From NCBI RefSeq assembly GCF_011046485.1, contig NZ_CP049256.1, forward strand, positions 3,596,001 to 3,660,000: a stretch of 64,000 nt of DNA, read 5' to 3'. The notes beneath the pieces are model-generated. The model saw only the letters and a list, made by a program, of their open reading frames with translations, ran no database searches and was not told where the DNA came from. This document shows positions 27,669-39,020 of this stretch, piece after piece. Within the stretch, counting starts at the first letter, position 1. Each line of letters begins with the position of its first letter. The translations under genes and the position numbers were made by a program. Origin of the DNA: Microbacterium sp. 4R-513. Lineage in GTDB: Bacteria > Actinomycetota > Actinomycetes > Actinomycetales > Microbacteriaceae.

Positions 27669-27671
27669 CGT

Positions 27672-27926
27672 TCATCGGCCGACGTGAAGGTCTTGGGCAA
27701 GCGCCTGCATGATCAGCCACTGGACCGTGGGCCAGTCATCCACGACCTGGCGATAGCCCACGCGGATCACCGTGTAGCCGAGAAGGCGAAGCGCCGCGTC
27801 GTGCTCGTTGTCCGAGAGTCGCTGCGCGTTGACGTGATGCCCTCCGTCGATCTGGACGACGAGACGATCCCCGATGAGATGGTCGACGTGGTGGCCGGCG
27901 ATCCAGATCTGGGCACGGATCCGCAC
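27672..27926 (-). pseudogene. DUF559 (endonuclease-like) gene remnant
   Basis: An 84-residue piece that matches the C-terminal core of DUF559/VSR-like proteins: IWIAGHHVDHLIGDRLVVQIDGGHHV (with the D...D-G catalytic-like residues), then LRLLGYTVIRVGYRQVVDDW. Full actinobacterial DUF559 proteins are usually two to three times longer and carry an N-terminal domain. Here the frame stays open upstream into the end of ctaB without a credible start, so this appears to be a 5'-truncated relic. It stands 3 nt from the palindrome at 27589-27668. A short functional gene from the GTG at 27926 cannot be excluded. Confidence 0.65.
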
Positions 27927-28002
27927 GCCGAACCGCTTCAGCCGCGTGGCGAAGATACGTTGTGGTCTGGCCCGGGGGCCGAGCGCGCGGCAGCGCGGCG
28001 GG

Positions 28003-28929
28003 TCAGAAGGGAAGGAGCGGGTCGATCGCGATCGCGACGAAGATCAGCGTGAGGTACGTGATCGAGGCGTGGAAGACGCGCATGGGGCGTGGCTCGGTGC
28101 CGCGCACGGCGCGGTTGTAGAGCCGGTGCGACTCGTAGATGAACCAGCCGCCGAAGACGAGCGCTGAAACCGTGTAGACGAGGCCCATGTCGGCGACGGG
28201 GATGAGGAGCAGCGAGCACGCGACGGTGGCCCACGCATACAGGATGACCTGCAGGCCCACCTGTGAGCCGCTGCGGGTCGCTCCGAGCATCGGGACGTCG
28301 ACGTCGTCGTATTGGTTCTTGTACTTCATGGAGAGCGGCCAGTAGTGCGGCGGCGTCCAGAGGAAGACGAGAAGGAACAGGATGAACGGCGGCCAGGCGA
28401 GCGAGCCGGTGACGGCGGTCCAGCCGATGAGCACCGGGAAGCAGCCCGCGATGCCGCCCCACACGATGTTCTGCTCGGTGCGGCGCTTGAGGATCATCGT
28501 GTAGATCACGACGTAGAAGAAGATGGCCGCTGCCGAGAGCGTCGCGGCGAGCCAGTTGGTCGTGAGCCACAGCCACACGGTCGACACGACGGCGAGCGTC
28601 CACGCGAAGATCAGCGCACCTCGCGGCGACACCTCGCCGGTGACGAGCGGCCGGTTCACGGTGCGCTGCATGTGCGCATCGATGTCGCGATCGAGGTACA
28701 TGTTGAACGCCGCGGCGGAGCCGGCACTCAGCGAGCCGCCGATCACAGTGGCGAGTACGAGCCAGAGGTCGGGCAGACCGCCCTGCGCGAGGATCATCAC
28801 CGGCACGGTGGTGACGAGCAGGAGCTCGAGCACACGCGGCTTCGTCAATGCGACGTAGGCGCGGACCGTCCGGCCGAAGGTGCGGGGAGCCGCGGGCGTC
28901 GTCACGTGGGCCGTGCTCGAGATGTCCAT
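28003..28929 (-). CDS. ctaB: Protoheme IX farnesyltransferase (heme O synthase)
   Basis: A 308-residue UbiA-superfamily prenyltransferase with about nine helices. The first Asp-rich motif is [19 protein letters not shown] and the second, YDDVDVPML, lies in the later loop, with [12 protein letters not shown] between them. It adds a farnesyl group to protoheme to make heme O, the substrate of CtaA. It is divergent from the tkt operon, the standard actinobacterial arrangement. The ATG at 28929 is preceded by GGGGGG; a longer open frame upstream lacks a better start. Confidence 0.95.
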   Translation of the reverse strand: MDISSTAHVTTPAAPRTFGRTVRAYVALTKPRVLELLLVTTVPVMILAQGGLPDLWLVLATVIGGSLSAGSAAAFNMYLDRDIDAHMQRTVNRPLVTGEVSPRGALIFAWTLAVVSTVWLWLTTNWLAATLSAAAIFFYVVIYTMILKRRTEQNIVWGGIAGCFPVLIGWTAVTGSLAWPPFILFLLVFLWTPPHYWPLSMKYKNQYDDVDVPMLGATRSGSQVGLQVILYAWATVACSLLLIPVADMGLVYTVSALVFGGWFIYESHRLYNRAVRGTEPRPMRVFHASITYLTLIFVAIAIDPLLPF

Positions 28930-29278
28930 CGCCCCCCGTATCGTGCGCCCGGTGTCAAACGCCCTCAAGTCTATGGCATCGGCATCCGCTCGCCGGCCGA
29001 CGGGCCGCCTCACGATCGCGTGCACCGAGCGGTGAACCACTCGTCACGCGGGCGACACGTGGACGCAACGATCGAGAGCGAAGCCCGTGCCACTCTTGCG
29101 AAGCGCCTGGCCTTTGTGGCAGTCACACAACGGCACACATGACCTGGGGGGCATAGCCCTTCGATATGCTGAAAACCACAGGCGCGACCCCGCGCGAATC
29201 CCCCTCCCGCCAGAACTCCTCCAGAGCTGTGCGGCGCGGCCGCCGGGGCGCCGAAACCTTCAGACGAAAGGCGGTCCC
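28930..29278. other. 349-bp divergent intergenic region between ctaB and tkt
   Basis: There is no gene that I can support here. It must hold the promoters for ctaB (leftward) and the pentose-phosphate operon (rightward). A TATGCT at 29165-29170 is a plausible -10 for tkt, leaving a leader of roughly 100 nt, but no good -35 element is visible. No strong hairpin or riboswitch-like fold stands out by eye. Confidence 0.5.
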
Positions 29279-31381
29279 GTGTCGGAACTGCGTTGGGAAG
29301 AGATCGACAAGCGCGCCGTGGACACGGCCCGCGTGCTGGCGGCGGACGCTGTCGAGAAGGTGGGGAACGGACACCCCGGCACGGCGATGAGCCTCGCCCC
29401 GGCGGCCTACCTCCTCTACCAGCGGGTGCTGAACCACGACCCCGCCGACGTGCACTGGCCCGGGCGTGACCGCTTCATCCTGTCGGCCGGCCACTCGTCG
29501 CTCACGCAGTACGTGCAGCTGTACCTCGGCGGCTTCGGACTCGAGCTCGACGACCTGAAGTCGCTGCGCACATGGGGCTCGCTGACCCCCGGCCACCCCG
29601 AGTACGGCCACACCGACGGCGTCGAGATCACGACCGGCCCGCTCGGCCAGGGGCTCGCGTCCTCTGTCGGCTTCGCGTACGCGGCCCGCTACGAGCGCGG
29701 CCTGTTCGACCCCGAGGCGCCGGCGGGCGAGTCGCCCTTCGACCACTTCGTCTACGTCATCGCGTCGGACGGCGACCTGCAGGAGGGCATCACCTCCGAG
29801 GCGTCGTCGCTCGCCGGCCACCAGGAGCTCGGCAACCTCGTCGCCATCTACGACTCGAACCAGATCTCGATCGAGGACGACACCGACGTCGCATTCACCG
29901 AAGACGTCGCCAAGCGCTACGAGTCGTACGGCTGGCACGTCCAGACCGTCGACTGGAAGAGCACGGGCGAGTACGTCGAGGACGTCCCCGAGCTGTTCGA
30001 CGCCATCGAGGCCGCCAAGGGCGAGACGAGCAAGCCGTCGATCATCATCCTCAAGACGATCATCGGGTGGCCGTCGCCGGGCAAGCAGAACACCGGCAAG
30101 ATCCACGGCTCGGCGCTGGGCGCCGACGAGCTGCGCGCGACCAAGGAGGTGCTCGGCTGGAACCCCGACGAGACCTTCGAGGTTCCCGCCGAGGTGCTCG
30201 AGCACACCCGCTCCCTGCGCGAGCGCGGTGAAGAGGCCAAGGCCGCGTGGCAGCAGAAGTTCGACGCGTGGGCCGCGGCGAACCCCGAGCGCAAGGCGCT
30301 CTTCGACCGCCTGCAGGCGCGCGAGCTGCCCGCCGACGTCGAGGCCGCTCTGCCGGTCTTCGAGGCGGGCAAGGATGTCTCGACCCGCGCCGCTTCGGGA
30401 ACCGTCATCAACGCGCTCGCCGACGTGCTGCCCGAGCTGTGGGGCGGCTCGGCCGACCTCGCGGAGTCGAACCTCACGACCATCAAGTCGGCGAAGTCGT
30501 TCATCCCGAGCGAGTGGTCGACTCACGAGTGGGCCGGCGACCCCTTCGGTCGCGTGCTGCACTTCGGCATCCGCGAGCACGCGATGGGCGCCATCGTGAA
30601 CGGCATCGTGCTCCACGGCCCGACGCGTCCGTTCGGCGGCACGTTCCTGATCTTCAGCGACTACATGCGCCCTGCCGTGCGCCTCGCGTCGCTCATGAAC
30701 ATCCCCTCGATCTACGTCTGGACGCACGACTCCATCGCCCTCGGCGAGGACGGGCCGACGCACCAGCCCATCGAGCAGATCGCGGCGCTCCGGGCCATCC
30801 CGAACTTCACGCTCGTCCGCCCGGCCGACGCCAACGAGACGGCCGTCGTGTGGCTCGAGCTGCTCCGCCGTCACGGCGGCCCCGCGGGTCTGGCGCTCAC
30901 CCGCCAGAACATCCCCGTGTTCGAGCGCGGCGAGGGCGAGGCATCCGGCGACACGTTCGCCTCGGCCGCCAACGCCACGAAGGGCGCGTACGTGCTCGCC
31001 GAGGCGCCGGGCGGCACGCCTGACGTCATCCTCATCGGCACGGGCTCCGAGGTGCAGCTCGCCGTCGCCGCCCGCGAGACGCTCGCGGCCGAGGGTGTCA
31101 ACGCCCGCGTCGTGTCGGCGCCGTCGCTCGAGTGGTTCGCCGAGCAGGACGAGGCATATCGCGAGAGCGTGCTCCCGTCGGGTGTCAAGGCCCGTGTCTC
31201 GGTCGAGGCCGGTGTCGCACTCTCGTGGCGAGGCATCGTCGGCGACGCGGGACGCTCGGTCTCGATCGAGCACTTCGGCGCCTCGGCCGACTACAAGACC
31301 CTCTTCCAGAAGTTCGGCATCACCGCCGAAGCCGTCGTCGAGGCGGCGCGTGAAACCATCGCCGCCGCGGCGGGGAACTAA
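29279..31381 (+). CDS. tkt: Transketolase
   Basis: A 700-residue thiamine-diphosphate enzyme of the non-oxidative pentose phosphate pathway. [10 protein letters not shown] lies near residues 29-38, the ThDP/Mg motif [20 protein letters not shown] near 160, and the transketolase C-domain motif with [11 protein letters not shown] near 430. The length is normal. The GTG at 29279 is chosen because AAAGG precedes it and the protein then begins [20 protein letters not shown], as homologues do. It is the first gene of the tkt-tal-pgi-zwf-opcA-pgl operon. Confidence 0.97.
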   Translation: MSELRWEEIDKRAVDTARVLAADAVEKVGNGHPGTAMSLAPAAYLLYQRVLNHDPADVHWPGRDRFILSAGHSSLTQYVQLYLGGFGLELDDLKSLRTWGSLTPGHPEYGHTDGVEITTGPLGQGLASSVGFAYAARYERGLFDPEAPAGESPFDHFVYVIASDGDLQEGITSEASSLAGHQELGNLVAIYDSNQISIEDDTDVAFTEDVAKRYESYGWHVQTVDWKSTGEYVEDVPELFDAIEAAKGETSKPSIIILKTIIGWPSPGKQNTGKIHGSALGADELRATKEVLGWNPDETFEVPAEVLEHTRSLRERGEEAKAAWQQKFDAWAAANPERKALFDRLQARELPADVEAALPVFEAGKDVSTRAASGTVINALADVLPELWGGSADLAESNLTTIKSAKSFIPSEWSTHEWAGDPFGRVLHFGIREHAMGAIVNGIVLHGPTRPFGGTFLIFSDYMRPAVRLASLMNIPSIYVWTHDSIALGEDGPTHQPIEQIAALRAIPNFTLVRPADANETAVVWLELLRRHGGPAGLALTRQNIPVFERGEGEASGDTFASAANATKGAYVLAEAPGGTPDVILIGTGSEVQLAVAARETLAAEGVNARVVSAPSLEWFAEQDEAYRESVLPSGVKARVSVEAGVALSWRGIVGDAGRSVSIEHFGASADYKTLFQKFGITAEAVVEAARETIAAAAGN

Positions 31382-31392
31382 GGAGACAACGC

Positions 31393-32511
31393 ATGAGCAC
31401 CCCCACCGAAAAGCTCGCCTCCGAGGGCGTCAGCATCTGGCTCGACGACCTCTCGCGTGACCGGATCACGACGGGCAACCTCGCCGACCTGATCGCCACC
31501 CGCAACGTCTCGGGCGTCACGACGAACCCGACGATCTTCGCCACGGCGCTGTCGAAGGGCCACGCCTACGAGACGCAGGTCGCCGAGCTCGCCTCCAGCG
31601 GCGCGACGACGGATGACGCGATCTTCACCATCACGACCGACGACGTCCGCGACGCCGCCGACATCTTCCGCCCCGTCGCCGAGGCGACGAACGGCGTCGA
31701 CGGCCGCGTCTCGATCGAGGTCTCCCCCGACCTCGCGCACGACACCGAAGCGACGATCGCCGAGGCCAAGAAGCTGTCGGCCGCCGTCGACCGTCCCAAT
31801 GTGCACATCAAGATCCCCGCGACGAAGGCGGGCCTGCCCGCCATCACCGAGGTCATCGGCGCCGGCATCTCGGTCAACGTGACGCTCATCTTCAGCCTCG
31901 AGCGCTACGCCGAGGTGATCGAGGCCTACCTCGCGGGCCTCGAGAAGGCGCAGGCCGCCGGCCACGACCTCTCGAAGATCCACTCGGTCGCCTCGTTCTT
32001 CGTGTCGCGCGTCGACACGGAGGTCGACAAGCGTCTCGCCGCGATCGGCACGGACGAGGCATCCGCCCTCAAGTCCAAGGCCGGCGTCGCGAACGCCCGT
32101 CTCGCCTACGAGCTCTACGAGCAGAAGTTCGCCGAGGACCGCGCCAAGGCGCTGACGGATGCCGGGGCCAACGTGCAGCGGCCCCTCTGGGCGTCGACCG
32201 GCGTCAAGGACCCGTCGCTCCCCGACACCCTCTACGTGACCGAGCTCGTCGCTCCCGGCACCGTCAATACGATGCCCGAGAAGACGCTCGAGGCGACGTT
32301 CGACCACGGCGTCATCGACGGCGACCAGGTCACCGTCAACTACGCCGACGCGCACGGCGTCTTCGACCGCCTCGCTGCCGTGGGCGTCGACTTCGCCGAC
32401 GTCACGCAGGTGCTGGAGGACGAGGGCGTCGAGAAGTTCATCGTCTCGTGGCACGAGCTGCAGGACACCGTCACGAACGCGCTGGCAGCGGCCCCCGAGG
32501 CCGCTCGATGA
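31393..32511 (+). CDS. tal: Transaldolase
   Basis: A 372-residue transaldolase of the longer actinobacterial type. The Schiff-base lysine lies in [15 protein letters not shown], and the N-terminal [13 protein letters not shown] and [15 protein letters not shown] stretches ([17 protein letters not shown]) match the family. It transfers dihydroxyacetone between sugar phosphates. AAGGAG lies 7 nt before the ATG, and the gene is 11 nt after tkt. Its stop overlaps the pgi start by 4 nt. Confidence 0.97.
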   Translation: MSTPTEKLASEGVSIWLDDLSRDRITTGNLADLIATRNVSGVTTNPTIFATALSKGHAYETQVAELASSGATTDDAIFTITTDDVRDAADIFRPVAEATNGVDGRVSIEVSPDLAHDTEATIAEAKKLSAAVDRPNVHIKIPATKAGLPAITEVIGAGISVNVTLIFSLERYAEVIEAYLAGLEKAQAAGHDLSKIHSVASFFVSRVDTEVDKRLAAIGTDEASALKSKAGVANARLAYELYEQKFAEDRAKALTDAGANVQRPLWASTGVKDPSLPDTLYVTELVAPGTVNTMPEKTLEATFDHGVIDGDQVTVNYADAHGVFDRLAAVGVDFADVTQVLEDEGVEKFIVSWHELQDTVTNALAAAPEAAR

Positions 32512-34130
32512 CGTTCGATCTCCACCTGACCGGGCACGTCAAGTCGGTCGTCGACCAGACGCTGCCCGGCCTCGTGGCCGACCTCGTCGCATCCGGCATC
32601 ACGGCGGCGGACCCCACCCTGTGGGGCGAGGCCGCCGAGCCCGAGGCGTCGAAGCGGCTCGGGTGGATCGACGCGGTCAGCGTCTCGCGTCCTCTCGTCG
32701 CGGAGATCGTCGCCCTGCGCGAGGAGCTGCGGGCGAAGGGCGTGACGCGCGTCGTCCTCGCGGGGATGGGCGGCTCGTCGCTCGCCCCCGAGGTCATCGC
32801 GCAGACCGCCGGCGTGCCGCTCGTCATCCTCGACTCGACCGCTCCCGGTCAGGTGCTCGCCGCGATCGACGGCGACCCGGAGGCGGGCGGGCTCGGCCAG
32901 ACCGTGCTCGTCGTCTCGTCGAAGTCGGGGTCGACGGTCGAGACCGACTCGGCCAAGCGGGCCTTCGAGGCCGCCTGGCGCGATCTCGGGATCGACCCCA
33001 CGGAGCGCATCGTCGTGGTGACCGACCCCGGATCGCCGCTCGACCAGTCCGCACGCGACGAGGGGTACCGCGTCTTCAACGCCGATCCCAACGTCGGCGG
33101 CCGGTACTCGGCGCTCACGGCGTTCGGCCTCGTGCCGACGGGTCTCGCCGGCGTCGACATCGACGAGCTCCTCGACGAAGCCGACGCGACGCTCCTCGAG
33201 GTCGCGATCGACAGCCCCGACAACCCCGCCCTCGTGCTCGCTGCCGCGATCGCCGGCGGCGACCCGCGCCGGGACAAGCTCGGGCTCATCACGGACGGCA
33301 CGCACATCGTGGGCCTGCCCGACTGGATCGAGCAGCTCGTCGCCGAGTCGACGGGCAAGGACGGCACCGGCATCCTGCCCGTCGTGCTGCTCCCGGTCTC
33401 GCCCGAGGTCGAGAGCGCGCCGTCGGACCTGCAGATCGTGCGGTTCGTCGACGAGGCGAAGGCCTTCCACTTCCGCGAGCGTCACCCCGGCGAGGTCCTC
33501 GTGAGCGGCTCGCTCGCGGCGCAGTTCATCGTGTGGGAGTACGCCACCGCCATCGCGGGACGGATGCTGGGGATCAACCCCTTCGACCAGCCCGACGTCG
33601 AGTCGGCCAAGGCTGCGGCGCGGGGTCTGCTCGACGCCCAGCCCGAGCCCGCAGCTCCGGCGTTCACCGTCGCGGGCGTCGAGGTGCGCGTCTCGGATCC
33701 GGAGCTCGCCGCGAGCGGCACGGTCGCCGGCGTCCTCGACGCGCTCTGGTCGCGCCTCCCCGCCGACGGCTACGTGTCGATCCAGGCCTACGTCAACCGC
33801 CTCGCTCTCCCCCAGCTGGAGGGCCTGCGCGAGCTCGTCGCGGCGGACTCCGGCCGCCCCACGACGTTCGGGTGGGGACCCCGGTTCCTGCACTCGACCG
33901 GGCAGTATCACAAGGGCGGTCCCACGAACGGCGTGTTCCTGCAGATCCTCGAGTCGACCGACGTCGACCTGGAGATCCCGGGGCGGCCCTTCACGTTCGG
34001 CCAGCTCATCCAGGCGCAGGCCGCAGGCGACGCCTCGGTCCTCGCGGAGGGCCACGGCCGCCCGGTCGTGACCCTGACCCTCACCGACCCCCAGCTCGAG
34101 GTGCTCACGCTCTTCGAAGCCGCCCAGTAG
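32508..34130 (+). CDS. pgi: Glucose-6-phosphate isomerase
   Basis: A 540-residue isomerase that interconverts glucose-6-phosphate and fructose-6-phosphate. [11 protein letters not shown] and [10 protein letters not shown] are the phosphate-binding SIS-domain motifs, and [21 protein letters not shown] is the family signature region. This divergent form is typical of the tal-pgi gene pair in actinobacteria. The ATG at 32508 overlaps the tal stop (ATGA), so the two are co-translated. It ends 13 nt before zwf. Confidence 0.94.
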   Translation: MTFDLHLTGHVKSVVDQTLPGLVADLVASGITAADPTLWGEAAEPEASKRLGWIDAVSVSRPLVAEIVALREELRAKGVTRVVLAGMGGSSLAPEVIAQTAGVPLVILDSTAPGQVLAAIDGDPEAGGLGQTVLVVSSKSGSTVETDSAKRAFEAAWRDLGIDPTERIVVVTDPGSPLDQSARDEGYRVFNADPNVGGRYSALTAFGLVPTGLAGVDIDELLDEADATLLEVAIDSPDNPALVLAAAIAGGDPRRDKLGLITDGTHIVGLPDWIEQLVAESTGKDGTGILPVVLLPVSPEVESAPSDLQIVRFVDEAKAFHFRERHPGEVLVSGSLAAQFIVWEYATAIAGRMLGINPFDQPDVESAKAAARGLLDAQPEPAAPAFTVAGVEVRVSDPELAASGTVAGVLDALWSRLPADGYVSIQAYVNRLALPQLEGLRELVAADSGRPTTFGWGPRFLHSTGQYHKGGPTNGVFLQILESTDVDLEIPGRPFTFGQLIQAQAAGDASVLAEGHGRPVVTLTLTDPQLEVLTLFEAAQ

Positions 34131-34143
34131 GAGCATCCTTCCG

Positions 34144-35694
34144 ATGACCGTGGAGATTTCGCGCGGGCACAACCCCCTGCGCGATCCCGATGACCGGCGC
34201 CTCAACCGCATCGCGGGTCCGAGCGCGCTCGTCATCTTCGGCGTGACGGGCGACCTGTCGCGCAAGAAGCTCATGCCCGCCGTGTACGACCTGGCCAACC
34301 GCGGCCTGCTGCCCCCGGGCTTCGCGCTCGTCGGGTTCGCACGGCGCGACTGGGAGGACCAGGACTTCGCCGAGGTCGTGCACGAGGCCGTCAAGCAGTA
34401 CGCGCGCACCGAGTACCGCGAAGAGACGTGGAAGCAGCTGCTGCAGGGCATCCGCTTCGTCTCGGGCACGTTCGACGACCCCGACGCGTTCCGGCGCCTC
34501 CGCGAGACCGTCGAGAAGCTCGACGTCGAGCGCGGCACGATGGGCAACCACGCCTACTACCTGTCGATCCCGCCGAAGGACTTCGCCGTCGTCGCGGAGC
34601 AGCTGAAGTCGTCGGGACTGGTCGACGAGAAGGCCGACGGCGAGGACCGCTGGCGCCGCGTCGTCATCGAGAAGCCCTTCGGGCACGACCTCGAATCGGC
34701 GCGCGCCCTCAACGACGTGCTCCGCTCGACCTTCCCGACGGACTCGATCTTCCGCATCGACCACTACCTCGGCAAGGAGACGGTCCAGAACATCCTGGCG
34801 CTGCGCTTCGCGAACGAGCTGTACGAGCCCCTGTGGAACCGCAACTACGTCGACCACGTGCAGATCACCATGGCCGAGGACATCGGCGTCGGCGGTCGGG
34901 CCGGGTACTACGACGGCGTCGGAGCGGCACGCGACGTCATCCAGAATCACCTCCTGCAGCTCATGGCGCTGACGGCGATGGAGGAGCCCATCACCTTCAA
35001 TGCCGCTGACCTGCGCGCCGAGAAGGAGAAGGTCCTCGCAGCCGTGACGCTTCCCGAGGACCTCTCGCTCGCGGCGGCCCGCGGCCAGTACGCGGGTGGC
35101 TGGCAGGGCGGCGAGAAGGTGCGGGGCTTCCTCGAGGAGGACGGCATGGCGCCCGACTCGACGACCGAGACCTACGCCGCCATCAAGCTCGAGATCAACA
35201 CGCGCCGCTGGGCCGGCGTGCCGTTCTATCTGCGCACGGGCAAGCGCCTCGGCCGCCGCGTGACCGAGATCGCGGTCGTCTTCAAGCGCGCGCCGCAGCA
35301 CCTCTTCTCGCGCAGCCAGACGTCCGAGCTCGGCCAGAATGCGCTCGTCATCCGCGTGCAGCCCGACGAGGGCGTGACGCTGCGCTTCGGCTCGAAGGTT
35401 CCGGGCGCCGGTTCGCAGGTGCGCGACGTGACGATGGACTTCGGCTACGGGCACGCCTTCACCGAGGCGAGCCCCGAGGCCTACGAACGACTGATCCTCG
35501 ATGTGCTCCTGGGCGATCCCCCGCTCTTCCCGCGGCACGAGGAGGTCGAGCTGTCGTGGAAGATCCTCGACCCGTTCGAGAAGTTCTGGGCCAAGCAGGG
35601 CGGTCCGCTCGACCAGTACTCGCCCGGATCGTGGGGGCCGGCGTCCGCCGATGAGCTCCTCGCCCGCGACGGAAGGACCTGGAGGCGGCCGTGA
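34144..35694 (+). CDS. zwf: Glucose-6-phosphate dehydrogenase
   Basis: A 516-residue enzyme catalysing the first oxidative step of the pentose phosphate pathway with NADP+. The coenzyme motif [18 protein letters not shown] starts near residue 37, and the active site is RIDHYLGKE with its catalytic His near residue 206. In actinobacteria its activity depends on OpcA, encoded next. TAGGAG lies 10 nt before the ATG. The stop overlaps the opcA start by 4 nt (GTGA). Confidence 0.97.
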   Translation: MTVEISRGHNPLRDPDDRRLNRIAGPSALVIFGVTGDLSRKKLMPAVYDLANRGLLPPGFALVGFARRDWEDQDFAEVVHEAVKQYARTEYREETWKQLLQGIRFVSGTFDDPDAFRRLRETVEKLDVERGTMGNHAYYLSIPPKDFAVVAEQLKSSGLVDEKADGEDRWRRVVIEKPFGHDLESARALNDVLRSTFPTDSIFRIDHYLGKETVQNILALRFANELYEPLWNRNYVDHVQITMAEDIGVGGRAGYYDGVGAARDVIQNHLLQLMALTAMEEPITFNAADLRAEKEKVLAAVTLPEDLSLAAARGQYAGGWQGGEKVRGFLEEDGMAPDSTTETYAAIKLEINTRRWAGVPFYLRTGKRLGRRVTEIAVVFKRAPQHLFSRSQTSELGQNALVIRVQPDEGVTLRFGSKVPGAGSQVRDVTMDFGYGHAFTEASPEAYERLILDVLLGDPPLFPRHEEVELSWKILDPFEKFWAKQGGPLDQYSPGSWGPASADELLARDGRTWRRP

Positions 35695-36641
35695 TCATCG
35701 AACTTCCCGACACAACAGTCAGCAAGATCTCCCGCGCCCTCATCGATGTCCGTGAAGAGGGCGGTGCCGTCGCACTCGGCCGCGTGCTGACGCTCGTCAT
35801 CGCGACGCGCCACGGCGCCGAGGAAGAGGCCATCGAGGCCGCCAACGACGCCTCGCGCGAGCACCCCATGCGCGTCATCGTCCTCATGTTCGGCGACCGC
35901 GAGGCCGAGCCCCGTCTCGACGCCCAGATCCGCGTCGGCGGCGACGCCGGCGCGAGCGAGGTCGTCGTCCTGCAGGCGTACGGGCCCGCGGCATCCAACA
36001 CCGAGAGCCTCGTCACGGGCCTGCTGCTGCCCGACGCGCCCGTCGTCGTGTGGTGGCCCGACAACCCGCCGGCGGTCCCGTCGGTCTCGCCGCTCGGACG
36101 CATCGCGCAGCGCCGGATCACGGATGCCTCGACCCGCCCGTACGACCCGCACCGTCTGGCGGCGCTCGGCGACAACCACGCGCCCGGCGACACCGATCTC
36201 GCGTGGACGCGTCTGACGCACTGGCGGGAGCAGCTGGCAGCAGTGCTCGACCAGCCCCCGTATGAGCCGATCACCGGCATCGAGGTGCGCGGCGCGAGCA
36301 GCTCGCCTTCGACGGCGCTCCTGGCCGCGTGGCTGCGGCTCATGCTGGACGTCCCGGTCGACTGGCGCTACCTGTCGGCAGACGAGTGGCACGACGGCAT
36401 CAAGTCGGTGCGGCTCACGCGCGAGAGCGGTGACATCCTGCTCGAGCGCTCCTCTCCGGCGATCGCGTGCCTCAGTCAGCCTGGACAGCCCGAGCACGAC
36501 CTCGTGCTGCCGCGCCGTACCCTGCGGGAGTGCCTCGCCGAGGAGCTCCGACGCCTCGACCCCGACCTCCTGTATGGTCGAGTGATCACCGAGGGGTGGC
36601 AGCTGCTGGGGCCGCCCGCGTCGACGGAGGCAGATGGCTGA
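35691..36641 (+). CDS. opcA: Glucose-6-phosphate dehydrogenase assembly/allosteric protein OpcA
   Basis: A 316-residue OpcA protein beginning [17 protein letters not shown], with the internal [18 protein letters not shown] and [11 protein letters not shown] stretches typical of the actinobacterial and cyanobacterial family. It is required for full Zwf activity and redox control. It starts at the GTG at 35691, overlapping zwf, and overlaps pgl by 8 nt. Translational coupling with zwf fits their direct interaction. Confidence 0.96.
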   Translation: MIIELPDTTVSKISRALIDVREEGGAVALGRVLTLVIATRHGAEEEAIEAANDASREHPMRVIVLMFGDREAEPRLDAQIRVGGDAGASEVVVLQAYGPAASNTESLVTGLLLPDAPVVVWWPDNPPAVPSVSPLGRIAQRRITDASTRPYDPHRLAALGDNHAPGDTDLAWTRLTHWREQLAAVLDQPPYEPITGIEVRGASSSPSTALLAAWLRLMLDVPVDWRYLSADEWHDGIKSVRLTRESGDILLERSSPAIACLSQPGQPEHDLVLPRRTLRECLAEELRRLDPDLLYGRVITEGWQLLGPPASTEADG

Positions 36642-37419
36642 GTTCTACACCGAGAAGCGCGTGGTCATCAGTCCGGATCCCACGACTCTCGCTGACTCGG
36701 TCGCCGCGCGGTTCGTCACGCGACTCGCCAAGATCACCGCCGAGGGCCGCCCCGTGCACGTCTCGCTGACCGGCGGCTCCATGGGATCCGCCGTGCTCGC
36801 CGCAGCGTCACGCCATCCCAAGCTCGGCAAGGTCGACTGGTCGCTCGTGCACTTCTGGTGGAGCGACGAGCGTTTCGTCCCACGCGACGACGCCGATCGC
36901 AACGAGAAGCAGGCCCGCGAGGCGCTGCTCGACGGCCTCGACATCCCTGCCGCCAACATCCATGCCGCCGCGGCGAGCGATGAGGGTGGGGATCTGGATG
37001 CCGCGGCCGCCGCCTACGCACGGGAGCTGGCGCGGTTCCGTCCCGACGGCGGGGCGGATCCCTGGCCCTCGTTCGACATCTGCTTCCTGGGGGTCGGTCC
37101 CGACGCCCACATCGCCTCGCTCTTCCCCGACCGCGAGGAGATCCGCGTGACGGACGCCGCGGTGCTCCCTGTGCGGGACTCCCCCAAGCCGCCGCCCGAG
37201 CGGGTCACCATGACGCGCCCGGTCATCAACTCGTCGCAGCGCGTGTGGCTCGTGCTCTCCGGCACGGACAAGGCGTCGGCGCTCGGTCTCGCCCTCGCGG
37301 GCGCCAGCTACCAGAGCGTGCCGGCGGCCGGCGCGAAGGGGCGGCGCAGGACGATCTTCTTCGTCGACGAGGCCGCGGCATCCCAGGTTCCCGTCGAGCT
37401 CATCACCGGCGAGTACTGA
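36634..37419 (+). CDS. pgl: 6-phosphogluconolactonase
   Basis: A 261-residue enzyme that hydrolyses 6-phosphogluconolactone, the product of Zwf. Family motifs are SLTGGSMG near residue 45, WWSDERFVPRDDADRNEKQA with the catalytic region, and CFLGVGPDAHIASLFP. It is the last gene of the operon, overlapping opcA by 8 nt, and is followed by a strong terminator. Confidence 0.95.
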   Translation: MAEFYTEKRVVISPDPTTLADSVAARFVTRLAKITAEGRPVHVSLTGGSMGSAVLAAASRHPKLGKVDWSLVHFWWSDERFVPRDDADRNEKQAREALLDGLDIPAANIHAAAASDEGGDLDAAAAAYARELARFRPDGGADPWPSFDICFLGVGPDAHIASLFPDREEIRVTDAAVLPVRDSPKPPPERVTMTRPVINSSQRVWLVLSGTDKASALGLALAGASYQSVPAAGAKGRRRTIFFVDEAAASQVPVELITGEY

Positions 37420-37443
37420 CGAGGCGACATCGCCGACCAGCGA

Positions 37444-37482
37444 GCAAAGAAGAAGGACCGCGCGGCGCGCGGTCCTTCTTCT
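37444..37482. terminator. Strong bidirectional terminator between the two carbon-metabolism clusters
   Basis: A perfect 18-bp stem (37444-37461 with 37465-37482) closed by GGC, with T-rich outer ends (TTCTTCTTT) on both strands. It separates the convergent pgl and rbpA genes and should stop transcription from both directions. Confidence 0.92.
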
Positions 37483-37500
37483 TTACATGAGCGTCTGGGA

Positions 37501-37857
37501 TCAGTCCTCGCCGCGACGCTCGCGCAGCTGCTGCAGCGCGTCGTCGAGCAGGGCCTCGGCCTCTTCCTCCGTGCGGCGCTCCTTCACGTAGGCGAGGTGC
37601 GTCTTGTAGGGCTCGGTCTTCGCGAGGGCCGGAGGGTTCTCCTTGTCGCGACCGGCCGGGAGACCGGAGTGGGGCGAGTCGATCGTGTCGGGGATCTCTT
37701 CCTCGGGGATGCCGGCCGCGAAGTAGCGGACGGTCTCGTTGCCGAGGGCGTCCCAGTACGAGATCGCGACGCGATCCGCGTGGAAGCCGTGGTCCTGTTC
37801 GCCCATCGGACCCGCGCCGACGCGCGTTCCGCGGATCGCATTGCCGCCCGTTGCCAT
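37501..37857 (-). CDS. rbpA: RNA polymerase-binding protein RbpA
   Basis: A 118-residue RbpA, an actinobacteria-specific protein that binds principal sigma factors and stabilises the open promoter complex. It starts MATGGNAIRGTRVGAGPMGE and contains ISYWDALGNETVRYFAAG and the acidic Glu-rich C-terminal helix. The cysteines of the zinc-binding RbpA forms are absent here. The ATG overlaps the secG stop by one base (TGATG), so the two genes are coupled. Confidence 0.95.
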   Translation of the reverse strand: MATGGNAIRGTRVGAGPMGEQDHGFHADRVAISYWDALGNETVRYFAAGIPEEEIPDTIDSPHSGLPAGRDKENPPALAKTEPYKTHLAYVKERRTEEEAEALLDDALQQLRERRGED

Positions 37858-38105
37858 CAGATCCCCTGGAACTTGGTGATGAGACCCAGCGCCACGATCG
37901 AGACGAACCAGGCCAGCGCCAGGATGATCGTGAACCGGTTGAGGTTGCGCTCCGCAAGGCCCGACGAGCCGAGCGCGGAGGTGAGGCCGCCGCCGAACAT
38001 GTCGGACAGGCCACCGCCGCGACCCTTGTGGAGCAGGATGAGGAGGGTCAGCAGGAGGCTCGTGATGCCGAGGAGCACCTGCAGGACGAACTCGAGGATC
38101 TGCAC
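37857..38105 (-). CDS. secG: Preprotein translocase subunit SecG
   Basis: An 82-residue membrane protein with two helices (about 3-24 and 56-78) joined by the conserved LLHKGRGGGLSDMFGGG loop. It is part of the SecYEG channel. The start is the GTG at 38105. A hairpin (38124-38131 with 38138-38145) lies in the leader, and a TATACT hexamer (38214-38219, minus strand) just after the tpiA stop may be the -10 of a secG-rbpA promoter. Confidence 0.94.
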   Translation of the reverse strand: MQILEFVLQVLLGITSLLLTLLILLHKGRGGGLSDMFGGGLTSALGSSGLAERNLNRFTIILALAWFVSIVALGLITKFQGI

Positions 38106-38228
38106 AGTCGTTGAAGCCTTCCGCTGCGATCTACGCGGATCGCAGGAATCGGGGCGCGGGCTTGCGGCCGCACCGCGAACATCTGAGCGCGACCCGAGGT
38201 CGCACAAAGGACGAGTATACCGGGCGGG

Positions 38229-39020
38229 TCAGACTCCGACGTGCTTCTGATACCGGATGATCGCGGCGAACTCGTCCACGACGAGGCTCGCCCCGCCGAC
38301 GAGGGCGCCGTCGACGTCGGGCTCGCGCATGAAGCTCGCGATGTTGCCCGACTTGACCGAACCGCCGTACAGGATGCGGGTGCGGTCCGCGGCATCCCGA
38401 CCCAGCTTGTCGGCGATCACTTCCCGCAGCGCGACGCAGACTTCCTGTGCCTGCTCGGGCGAGGCGACCTGCCCGGTGCCGATCGCCCACACCGGCTCGT
38501 AGGCGACGACGAATTCGGCATCGGCCGGGACGCCCTCCAGCGCCGCTTGCAGCTGCCCGACGGAGACCGCGGTCGGCCCCGACTCCTCGCGCTCTTCCAG
38601 CGTCTCGCCGACGCAGATGACCGGGACGAGTCCGTGGCGCAGCGCCGCCTGGGTCTTCGCGGCGACGATCTCGTCGGTCTCGGCGTGGTACTGCCGCCGC
38701 TCGGAGTGCCCGATGATGACGTAGCCGCACTGCAGCTTGGCGAGGAAGGCGCCGGAGATCTCACCCGTGTACGCGCCGGAGTCCTGCGCGGACAGATCCT
38801 GGGCGCCGAGGCCGAACGGGATCTTGTCGGCGTCCAGGAGCGTCTGCACGGTGCGCAGGTCGGTGAACGGCGGGAAGACCGCGACCTCGACCGAGCCGTC
38901 CTCGTGCTTGGCGTCCTTGAGCGTCCAGTGGAGCTTCTGGACGAACGCGACCGCCTGCAGGTGGTCGAGGTTCATCTTCCAGTTGCCCGCGATGAGCGGG
39001 GTACGACCGGTCACTGCCAT
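38229..39020 (-). CDS. tpiA: Triosephosphate isomerase
   Basis: A 263-residue TIM-barrel enzyme. [11 protein letters not shown] carries the catalytic Lys, [11 protein letters not shown] the catalytic His, and [13 protein letters not shown] the catalytic Glu; the LYGGSVK phosphate loop follows. It interconverts the triose phosphates. It overlaps the pgk 3' end by 10 nt and belongs to the gap-pgk-tpiA glycolytic operon. Confidence 0.97.
   Translation of the reverse strand: MAVTGRTPLIAGNWKMNLDHLQAVAFVQKLHWTLKDAKHEDGSVEVAVFPPFTDLRTVQTLLDADKIPFGLGAQDLSAQDSGAYTGEISGAFLAKLQCGYVIIGHSERRQYHAETDEIVAAKTQAALRHGLVPVICVGETLEEREESGPTAVSVGQLQAALEGVPADAEFVVAYEPVWAIGTGQVASPEQAQEVCVALREVIADKLGRDAADRTRILYGGSVKSGNIASFMREPDVDGALVGGASLVVDEFAAIIRYQKHVGV

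Noticed and set aside
29123..31273. 716-codon open frame antisense to tkt
   Set aside because: It mirrors transketolase codon structure, has no recognisable motifs and no start signals.
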